Below, piece after piece: positions 8,462 to 14,727 of a DNA stretch of 14,727 nucleotides; position 1 is the stretch's first letter; each line of letters opens with the position of its first letter. The notes below the pieces were generated by a model. That model saw only the letters and a program-made list of their open reading frames with translations. It was not told the DNA's origin and ran no database searches. The translations under genes were made by a program, and so were the position numbers. Source of the DNA: an uncultured Fretibacterium sp. (GTDB lineage Bacteria > Synergistota > Synergistia > Synergistales > Aminobacteriaceae); NCBI GenBank assembly GCA_937892105.1, contig CALAUZ010000343.1, positions 1-14,727 on the forward strand, written 5' to 3'.

Positions 8462-11400
8462 CTCCTGAATAACCCTCCTAATCCTTCAAGTCCCTTCTTC
8501 AAACCTTTCTGTACCTCCTCTTTCACTTTATTTTCAGTCTGCCTTGCTTTTTCCTGAACCTTCTGTTGAACGTTCTGCTGTGTATTCTGTTGTGTCTGCT
8601 GGATTTTCTGCTGAACCTGCGCAGGGGTAACGACCTTTTGGACAGCGTTATTATTCTGCGTGTTAGGAGTAATCTTTTTCTTCACGCTCTCAGGCAGTGC
8701 ATCAGTCAACTTCTCAACAGCTTTTTTCTGTAATTCTTCTTTTTTCTGCTGTATTTGTTTCTGTAACTGGCCTGACGCAGTATTATCCTTGCTCTGAGTT
8801 TGCGTCTGAGGCTTCAAAGTTGACGGCCCTATTTTCAGATTTGAGAACGATGGAGAAGCTGCCTTTCCTGACACCTTTAGATTTACTGTCCTGAAATCGC
8901 CGGTTGACGCTGATTTTTGCGCCTGCTTTACCCCTCCTGACAGAAACGTACTCAATCCGTCCTTGAAGTTCGACACCCCGCCTTTAAATAATGCCTCAAA
9001 GCCTCCCTTACTGCCTCCCTGTATGGCGTTGATTAACTGGTAATTTATGCTTGCCTCTATGGGGAGGTTAAGCGTTACATCTTGCCCGCTGAAATCTATA
9101 GTACCATTCTGGCTTAACTTTGCATATTTGTACATAGGATCGTTATTATTTGCCGCAGCTATTGCCCCCGACTTCAGAATTAGCCTGCCTGTCTGAAGCG
9201 TCAGCGGTGCATTGACACTTGCGTATTTTACCCCGTTAGTCCGGTGTACTTTGGCCACTATATCAAGCCACTTGAAACCAGTTATCTCCCCAGAACCCAT
9301 CGAGAAATTTCCGGAACCAGAATACGTTACGTTGTCTTTAGTGTTGCCGTTAATCTTCATGTTCAGCTTTCCAGTTCCAGTAATCCTCCCTTCAAGTCCT
9401 CCTGATACGTCCTGAATTAACGCGTTCACATCAATTCCCGAAGCATCAAGGTTATCCGTGAATTTCATGGTGTCAATGTTGATAGTAAAAGTATTCTTTG
9501 CCGAACCGCCATAAAGTTTCGCTGTTCCCCCCGATGATGTGAAACTGTTGCCGGAATACGACAATGGAAGGTTTACCCCTGTTAAGTTGAGGCCGTATGC
9601 TTTAAGGCTTGGAGCAGTGAAAGAGCCTTTACCCGTAATATTCTTGTCCGTCCCCGAAAGCGTGAAAGTAAGCCCAGCCGTACCGATGAGATTGTCCTTC
9701 ATTCCTGGATAATCTTTCAACAGGCGTTCGAGTTTTATGCTGTTCCCATTTATGGCTACGTTGAGCTTCAATGAAGGCGTTATCTGAACCGTCCCTGTAG
9801 CAGTAATTTCCGCACCTTCAACGTCAGCACGCAGCTTGTTCAACTCAATATTGCTCATGTTTCCGGCAATGTCTGCGGCAATATTATTCAGTGCGAAACC
9901 CATAGCGTTCAATTCTGGTATAGAGGCATTGAGTGTTATTGCGGGATTAGTATTCTGCCCTGCAACCTTCAGCGTTCCTGAAAGACTGCCTTTGATGTCA
10001 ACTCCTGAAGTTGCCGCCAATGGTGCAAGGTCAAGATTGCTGAACCTGAAGCTGAAGTCCAGAGGGTTTTTGCCGGACAAAGACGCTGTACCCGAACCCG
10101 TTATAGTTCCCGAGCCGCTCTTTGCGTTGAGACCGCCTAACATGAGCCTGTCGCCATTCTTGCTGATGTTAGCGTTGGCACCGTAGAATGTTATGCCGCT
10201 TGCGGTGATGGATTTTGCCGCAGCATTTATGCTTATGCGCTCAAGAGCAGTTATGTCCCCATTCATGGCCGTAGTAAGCTCTATATCTTTTGCGGACAAC
10301 ATGTTCATTGCCTGAACGTTTGGCGATGAAACCAGAAGGTTTACGGCAGGACTGTTTACACTTCCCTGAACCTTTAACCCTGCGTTGATTTTCCCTTTTA
10401 GGGCGTACTTGTCGATGTCAGGGACATATGCTTTCAGTGCTTGTGGTGTCATAGTGATAGTAGCGTTTAAGTTGAGATTTGGATTTCCTGAAGGCAGGGG
10501 CCCTATTGTACCGTTAAGATTTATCGGCATACCGTTTAGAGTGCCTTCTGTCTTGCTTAGTGTCAAAGTCTTGTTGGCAAACGCAAAGTTTATCACAGGT
10601 TTCATAATCTTCTGATCCAATCCAGAGAACTCGGGGCTGTTGAGTGAGCCGGTGATGTCAGGATTATCCGCAGTCCCCTTCACTGTAACAGACGCGGTAA
10701 TCTTCCCAGACAGCTTATACTGCGGAGCGTCAGGTATCATGTTCTCGACACGCTTAATATCTAGGCCAGCTATCTTCGCCGTAAGGTTGAAATTCGGGTT
10801 CGTAAGTACTGAAGAAATTTTTCCGTTGAGATAGCCGTTAGCACCCTCGAAAGCAAATTTCCCGTCAACATTTGCCGTATCGCTGTGAGACAGTTTCATT
10901 TGTGCGCGAATGTTCGTTAATGCTTTGCCGTCATATGCTATTCTGGGTGCAGAAAAGTTTACCAGCCCGTTCAATGCGTTTACAGGGCCGCTGATGTTAG
11001 CGTTGAATGAGGATACTTTTCCGCTGAGAGCCTTTAATTCCGAAACACCTAGTATCTTATCCAGACCGCTTAAATTTGCCTCGCTTCCATCGAGTTTCAC
11101 CATCACGGAAAGAGGCTGGTTAGGTCTCATTGCCATCGCAAATTCACCCTGTACAGGAATGTTGAGCGCACTCGCCTGAATGTCTCTCACCGAAACTCTG
11201 TAATCCGAATACCCCAATGTCGCGCTTAATCTCTCGACAGGGAAGCCGTAAACCTTTGTACCAATATAGTCGATTGAGCCGGAGAATTTAGGGTTATCAG
11301 CTGCGCCAGTGATGTCCGCAATGAAGTCTGCTTTTCCAGCAAAATCATGGGGTTTCAGCAAAGCCGGATACAACGCAGTAATCTCGCTGATGTCTATATC

Positions 11401-12189
11401 TTCAGCTGAGGCGTGAAAGTCAAGGCGTTCACCGTTCAACCCTCCTGTAGCGAGTATTTTACCTGAACCCAGATAAAGTTCTGCCCTGTTTGCGGCTGTA
11501 AATCCTGCTGCCTCGCCCATGTCAATATTTCCGCGCAATGGAAGTCCGTTAATGCTCCCGTCAATATCAATGTCGAACGCTGGGAATTCCACCCCGATTT
11601 CTCGAAAGTCAAGGACACCGAACTGTGAGGAAAAATGGCTGTCAACTATTCTGAAGCGGTCTAACGGGATATTAGGCAAGGGGTTTTCCTCATCTGCAAA
11701 CGCCGGAGATGCTCCGATTAGTGATTGAGATGATGAAGAAGAAGGAAGCTCTATGTTCTGAACGGTACTGATGAGCTTGTCAACGTCCATGCTTATTCCG
11801 CCGAGTGATACTTCAGCAAGCCTTATGTTCCCCGTGAGTAAAGCTGTAAGGTTTGCGCGTCCTGTTAGGAACCCTGCTGAGAATATGTCTTTGCTTTCCC
11901 TCAAGTCTGAGAGTGCAAAGTTATGCAGCGTGTAGCCTCTAATTGGGTTGCCTGTTATTTTTTCTGCGGTCAGTTCAAGTTGGAAATGTTCACTGATATA
12001 ATTTTTCGCAATGCTTAGAACTATGTTTCCCCCTATATCAGCCAGTGAGAACAAACCCACCGATATTATGAGGATAAACATAACTGACAGAATAAGTTTC
12101 ATGAAACCTTTTCCGCCATGCTTGAGCCGTTTGAAATGTCTATGTTTCTTCTTGTACAGTTGCGGAAGAAGAATGTTATCTGCAACCAA
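8458..12189 (-). CDS. Giant AsmA/TamB-like envelope repeat protein
   Basis: A 1243-residue protein (from the chosen start) with a basic N-terminus, one membrane anchor (about 30-50) and a long periplasmic beta-rich body. Such AsmA/TamB/YhdP-type proteins are thought to bridge the periplasm and carry phospholipids to the outer membrane. By eye it contains about seven repeats of the form LxGK(I/A)...VxG...NP...SP, anchored near residues 286, 391, 496, 600, 735, 837 and 935, a period of about 105. A Gln/Lys-rich tail (about 1123-1243) ends in GLGGLFRR. The chosen start is TTG at 12189, because AAAGGGG sits 11 nt upstream and the segment KKKHRHFKRLKHGGKGF looks coding. ATG at 12102 (1214 residues, just before the anchor) is the main alternative. 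It is the first gene of the minus-strand operon. Confidence 0.86.
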   Translation of the reverse strand: MVADNILLPQLYKKKHRHFKRLKHGGKGFMKLILSVMFILIISVGLFSLADIGGNIVLSIAKNYISEHFQLELTAEKITGNPIRGYTLHNFALSDLRESKDIFSAGFLTGRANLTALLTGNIRLAEVSLGGISMDVDKLISTVQNIELPSSSSSQSLIGASPAFADEENPLPNIPLDRFRIVDSHFSSQFGVLDFREIGVEFPAFDIDIDGSINGLPLRGNIDMGEAAGFTAANRAELYLGSGKILATGGLNGERLDFHASAEDIDISEITALYPALLKPHDFAGKADFIADITGAADNPKFSGSIDYIGTKVYGFPVERLSATLGYSDYRVSVRDIQASALNIPVQGEFAMAMRPNQPLSVMVKLDGSEANLSGLDKILGVSELKALSGKVSSFNANISGPVNALNGLVNFSAPRIAYDGKALTNIRAQMKLSHSDTANVDGKFAFEGANGYLNGKISSVLTNPNFNLTAKIAGLDIKRVENMIPDAPQYKLSGKITASVTVKGTADNPDITGSLNSPEFSGLDQKIMKPVINFAFANKTLTLSKTEGTLNGMPINLNGTIGPLPSGNPNLNLNATITMTPQALKAYVPDIDKYALKGKINAGLKVQGSVNSPAVNLLVSSPNVQAMNMLSAKDIELTTAMNGDITALERISINAAAKSITASGITFYGANANISKNGDRLMLGGLNAKSGSGTITGSGTASLSGKNPLDFSFRFSNLDLAPLAATSGVDIKGSLSGTLKVAGQNTNPAITLNASIPELNAMGFALNNIAADIAGNMSNIELNKLRADVEGAEITATGTVQITPSLKLNVAINGNSIKLERLLKDYPGMKDNLIGTAGLTFTLSGTDKNITGKGSFTAPSLKAYGLNLTGVNLPLSYSGNSFTSSGGTAKLYGGSAKNTFTINIDTMKFTDNLDASGIDVNALIQDVSGGLEGRITGTGKLNMKINGNTKDNVTYSGSGNFSMGSGEITGFKWLDIVAKVHRTNGVKYASVNAPLTLQTGRLILKSGAIAAANNNDPMYKYAKLSQNGTIDFSGQDVTLNLPIEASINYQLINAIQGGSKGGFEALFKGGVSNFKDGLSTFLSGGVKQAQKSASTGDFRTVNLKVSGKAASPSFSNLKIGPSTLKPQTQTQSKDNTASGQLQKQIQQKKEELQKKAVEKLTDALPESVKKKITPNTQNNNAVQKVVTPAQVQQKIQQTQQNTQQNVQQKVQEKARQTENKVKEEVQKGLKKGLEGLGGLFRR

Positions 12190-12200
12190 TGTGTGCCACA

Positions 12201-12207
12201 CCCCTTT
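12201..12207 (-). promoter_or_regulatory. Possible ribosome binding site deciding the AsmA-like gene start
   Basis: The minus strand reads AAAGGGG here, 11 nt before a TTG codon (12187-12189). This matches the 10-12 nt gap seen at most other starts in the window. The competing ATG at 12102 has only AAGG with a 4-nt gap. The in-frame TTG at 12237 lies upstream of the putative -10 box and is unlikely. Confidence 0.45.
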
Positions 12208-12223
12208 ATTCGACTTTTCAGTA

Positions 12224-12229
12224 ATTATA
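12224..12229 (-). promoter_or_regulatory. Putative -10 box for the minus-strand operon
   Basis: The minus strand reads a perfect TATAAT at 12229-12224, in an AT-rich gap between divergent genes. Transcription would begin near 12217, leaving a leader of about 28 nt before the TTG start at 12189. No good -35 box is seen 16-18 nt upstream, so this is tentative. Confidence 0.45.
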
Positions 12230-12241
12230 TGACACAAAACA

Positions 12242-12250
12242 TGATATAGT
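12242..12250 (+). promoter_or_regulatory. Putative extended -10 promoter for the C69 dipeptidase gene
   Basis: TGATATAGT matches an extended -10 element (TG, one base, then a TATAAT-like hexamer at 12245-12250). It would start transcription near 12257, about 43 nt before the ATG at 12300. No clear -35 box is visible, which extended -10 promoters tolerate. It lies about 13 bp from the opposing -10 box, so the two promoters may interfere or share a regulator. Confidence 0.4.
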
Positions 12251-12299
12251 TACATCTTATCAAATAGAAATAAATTTTTTCACAGGAGACATAAACTTT

Positions 12300-14072
12300 A
12301 TGGCTTTAATTTTTTCGGCGTTAATATTCGTCATTTCCCTCGCAGTATTTCTCAGGGCCTCAACATCTCATGCCTGCATGACTATACTTGTCGGCAAGAA
12401 CGCTTCAGCAACAGGCGAAGTTCTTGTAGCCCACAATGAGGACGCACCAGGACGTTACACCATGCAAACCCATCTAGTTCATAAGCTCAGGAGACACCCT
12501 CATACGAAGATACGATTTGAGTCAGACATGGCAGAGCTTGAACTTCCCGAAACGCGCACTAGTCTTTTCTGGTCAGAGGCAAAAACTTATGACCCACAAC
12601 GTCCCGGCCCATCATTCTGCGACATGTACATCAACGGTTACGGCGTAGTGATATGCTCCAACAACTGTGAAAAGTCCCGTGAGGATAAACCAGAGCTTAC
12701 GGACGGAGGGATAGGCTACGGATTGAGGCGGATAGTTGCGGAGAGTGCGCATACTGCAAAAGAAGCTGTAGAGATTGCGTCGCGCCTTGTGGATAAATAC
12801 GGCTATGCTTCATCGGGAAGGAGTTATGCTTTTGCCGACAAAGAAGAGATATTAGTTATGCAGATTGTTCACGGCAAGCACTACGCAATACAGCGCGTCC
12901 CTGATGATGAAGTTGCTGTAATCCCCAACCACTATACCATTCACGAACCGGACAGGAAGGCACACGGCTATAATGAGCTAGTGAATTACGCGATTGAACG
13001 CGGGTGGTACAAGCCTGAAGACGGAGCATTCGATTTCAAGAAGGTTTATCAGGCCGGCAATTCTTATGCTGACGAGAAGAATACGCACAGGCATGTTAGA
13101 GCGTTTCAATTGTTGCTGGATATAAATCTCTCATTACTGCTTGAAAAGACATGGGAACCGCTTCCATTCTCGATAAAGCCTGCACACCCTGTGAATATAG
13201 ACATGCTGAAGAAGATACTGCGGACACATTTTGAGGGTACAGCGTCAAACGTTTCTGGAAAGAAATCGCCGCATTTCCAGAAGCCCCTGACGGTCTGCAA
13301 CATTGATACTCTCGAAAGCACGATAGTCCAGATACGTTACAACCCCGACAGAATAATAATCCGCAAGGCACTGGGACGGCCATGCTGTTCGCCATATATA
13401 TCGTGGTATTTCGGAATTATCGCTGATCCTGAAGGTTACGAGGACAAAGACCCTGATACATCGCTTGCCGAACACTTCATGACGAAGCCTGAAGATATGG
13501 ACTACAGGAATAACGCATGGTTCAGGACGATGGAGTTTCAGGCGGCCTGCGACATTCTCTGCGGAGATAAGGCAGATTTTATACATGCGAAAATCCGGCA
13601 GCTTGAGGAAGACCTGGAACAGAAATTTGCCCCTCTCGACTCACAGATTGAGCTTAGGATACGGAACAGGCCGGACATAGCGCGTGCAATGATGGAAGGA
13701 ACGGTAATGAGCTGTTCAGAGGAAGTAGAGGAGTTTATGAAGTCGATGAAGAAGGAGTTAGGGATAATAACTGGTGAGGCCATGAACAATGCTGAGAAGG
13801 GAAAAACTTTCAGCGTAATTATTCCTTCAGGAAGCCTTGAAGCAGATAAACTTGATATTCCAGGCTGCAAGTGCGGGCCTTCATATGCAGGTTATGAGAG
13901 ATGGTCTGTATGTTGTGGTGTTCATGGTGAGAAGGGTGGAACGGTGATTGATTTTTCCGGCGGAGAATGGCTGAATGACGCTGTGCCATGCTTCATGGAT
14001 CTCTATATGATGTTGCCGGAGAAGTCTGGGAGAATGCGTGCAGGGAGCGTAAAAGTGAGAGTGAGGAGCTAA
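12300..14072 (+). CDS. Secreted C69-family (PepD-like) dipeptidase
   Basis: This 590-residue Ntn-hydrolase belongs to peptidase family C69 (formerly U34), which cleaves dipeptides using an N-terminal cysteine nucleophile. A hydrophobic signal sequence (residues 3-18) ends in STSHA, directly followed by Cys26 in CMTILVGKNAS. Signal peptidase cleavage after Ala25 would itself expose the nucleophile. Family motifs follow: VAHNEDAPGRY (42-52), GGIGYGLRRIVAESA, YAFADKEEILVMQ, RVPDDEVAVIPNHYTI, and near the C-terminal part GRPCCSPYISWYFG. The protein is longer than many members because of the C-terminal region (about 460-590). The ATG has AGGAG at 12284-12288. It is probably co-transcribed with the nuclease gene 6 nt downstream. 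A role in peptide catabolism is inferred. Confidence 0.92.
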   Translation: MALIFSALIFVISLAVFLRASTSHACMTILVGKNASATGEVLVAHNEDAPGRYTMQTHLVHKLRRHPHTKIRFESDMAELELPETRTSLFWSEAKTYDPQRPGPSFCDMYINGYGVVICSNNCEKSREDKPELTDGGIGYGLRRIVAESAHTAKEAVEIASRLVDKYGYASSGRSYAFADKEEILVMQIVHGKHYAIQRVPDDEVAVIPNHYTIHEPDRKAHGYNELVNYAIERGWYKPEDGAFDFKKVYQAGNSYADEKNTHRHVRAFQLLLDINLSLLLEKTWEPLPFSIKPAHPVNIDMLKKILRTHFEGTASNVSGKKSPHFQKPLTVCNIDTLESTIVQIRYNPDRIIIRKALGRPCCSPYISWYFGIIADPEGYEDKDPDTSLAEHFMTKPEDMDYRNNAWFRTMEFQAACDILCGDKADFIHAKIRQLEEDLEQKFAPLDSQIELRIRNRPDIARAMMEGTVMSCSEEVEEFMKSMKKELGIITGEAMNNAEKGKTFSVIIPSGSLEADKLDIPGCKCGPSYAGYERWSVCCGVHGEKGGTVIDFSGGEWLNDAVPCFMDLYMMLPEKSGRMRAGSVKVRVRS

Positions 14073-14078
14073 AACATC

Positions 14079-14672
14079 ATGGCCGGAAAGAAGAAATCGA
14101 ATGATGCGGTAATACAGGAATTAATGAAACTGAGGCCAAAGAAGGCAATAATAATCATCATACTTGCGGGGCTTCTCTGGCTCATCAACGGTGATACGTT
14201 CACTCAGACCGGCACGGATTATGATGCTGGAAATTCGGATATTGTTGCGGGGATTGTAGCGCGTGTTGTGGACGGAGATACGGCGGTGGTGAAGGTTGGA
14301 GGACAGGAAAGGCGTGTAAGATTTCTCGGTGTCGATACCCCCGAAACTGTTCACCCCAACAAGCCCGTACAATTTTACGGCAAGGAGGCCAGCAATTTCA
14401 CGAAGAAGAGCCTCAACGGCAAGCGGGTGTGGCTTGAGTATGATGCTAACCCGCAGGACAGGTATAACAGGCATCTAGCGTATGTATGGCTGAATAAACC
14501 TGTCAGGACTGACGAGACATCAATACGGGAAAACATGTTCAATGCTAGGCTGCTTCTTGGCGGATATGCAAAAGTTATGATAATAAAGCCGAATAAACGT
14601 TATGAAAAGTTGTTCAGGAAGTTCGAGGGTGAGGCAAAACAGGCAAAAGCAGGGTTATGGGCAGGGCAATAA
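14079..14672 (+). CDS. Membrane-anchored staphylococcal nuclease-like (thermonuclease) protein
   Basis: This 197-residue protein has a basic N-terminus, a membrane anchor rich in isoleucine (about 22-37), and an SNase OB-fold domain (about 55-195). It would cut DNA and/or RNA in a calcium-dependent way outside the cytoplasm. The catalytic set of staphylococcal nuclease is intact: Asp65 and Asp67 in VVDGDT (Asp19/Asp21), Arg81 in RVRFLGVDTPE (Arg35), Asp86 (Asp40), Thr87 (Thr41), Glu89 (Glu43), and Arg131 in RYNRHLAYVW (Arg87). The conserved end EGEAKQAKAGLW is present. GAGGAG at 14063-14068 lies 10 nt before the ATG, inside the preceding gene's end. Only 6 nt separates it from the dipeptidase, pointing to an operon. 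A nutrient-scavenging role is inference. Confidence 0.93.
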   Translation: MAGKKKSNDAVIQELMKLRPKKAIIIIILAGLLWLINGDTFTQTGTDYDAGNSDIVAGIVARVVDGDTAVVKVGGQERRVRFLGVDTPETVHPNKPVQFYGKEASNFTKKSLNGKRVWLEYDANPQDRYNRHLAYVWLNKPVRTDETSIRENMFNARLLLGGYAKVMIIKPNKRYEKLFRKFEGEAKQAKAGLWAGQ

Positions 14673-14727
14673 TATAGTCAGCACATTTTGAAAGCAGTAA
14701 ATATAGCGGAAGCCAAGTCTGAAGTAA

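Noticed and set aside
12366..12380. Possible lipobox before Cys26 of the C69 protein
   Set aside because: The residues SHAC have His at -2 and no Leu at -3; the following CMTILVGK matches the Ntn nucleophile of the family, so a lipoprotein is unlikely.
13096..13870. Several minus-strand ORFs opposite the C69 dipeptidase
   Set aside because: All are antisense to conserved dipeptidase sequence, have no ribosome site and overlap one another.

Overview
The window looks like one end of a draft or metagenome contig from a diderm, probably anaerobic bacterium. Bases 1-50 are not biological: they match an Illumina P7/TruSeq index adapter, and genuine sequence starts at base 51 inside a gene. The mix of an enolase-ridA-yajC-secD-secF cluster, a giant AsmA/TamB-like envelope protein (which implies an outer membrane), SpoIIE-type phosphatases with large sensor domains and a secreted C69 dipeptidase would fit Synergistota (gut or rumen type). 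That assignment is inference from gene content, with no marker phylogeny behind it.

Layout. Bases 51-3431 (+ strand) hold a tight operon: the enolase C-terminus, RidA deaminase, YajC, SecD and SecF. It ends in a strong intrinsic terminator at 3451-3484. Bases 3490-12189 (- strand) hold a second operon of five genes, each overlapping or touching the next. In transcription order these are an AsmA/TamB-like repeat protein, a dCache-HAMP-PP2C phosphatase, a second sensor-HAMP-PP2C phosphatase, an RsbW-like HATPase and an ATPase fused to a cyclic-nucleotide-binding-like domain. Around 12190-12299 lies an AT-rich divergent promoter region. Bases 12300-14672 (+ strand) hold a secreted C69-family dipeptidase and, 6 nt later, a membrane-anchored staphylococcal-nuclease-like protein. 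The last 55 bases show no feature.

How it may work together. The first operon supplies the SecDF-YajC accessory complex, which uses the proton-motive force during export, alongside two housekeeping enzymes. The second looks like an envelope-sensing partner-switching module: two membrane sensors control SpoIIE-type phosphatases, whose usual substrate is a phosphorylated STAS anti-anti-sigma protein, and an RsbW-like kinase/anti-sigma factor opposes them. No STAS protein or sigma factor is present here, so the partners must be encoded elsewhere. The unusual parts are the terminal ATPase-cNBD fusion, which lacks the phosphate-binding arginine of true cNMP sites, and the fact that the module is co-transcribed with a large lipid-transport-like protein built of about seven ~105-residue repeats. 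The most promising candidate for an undescribed system here is this five-gene unit.
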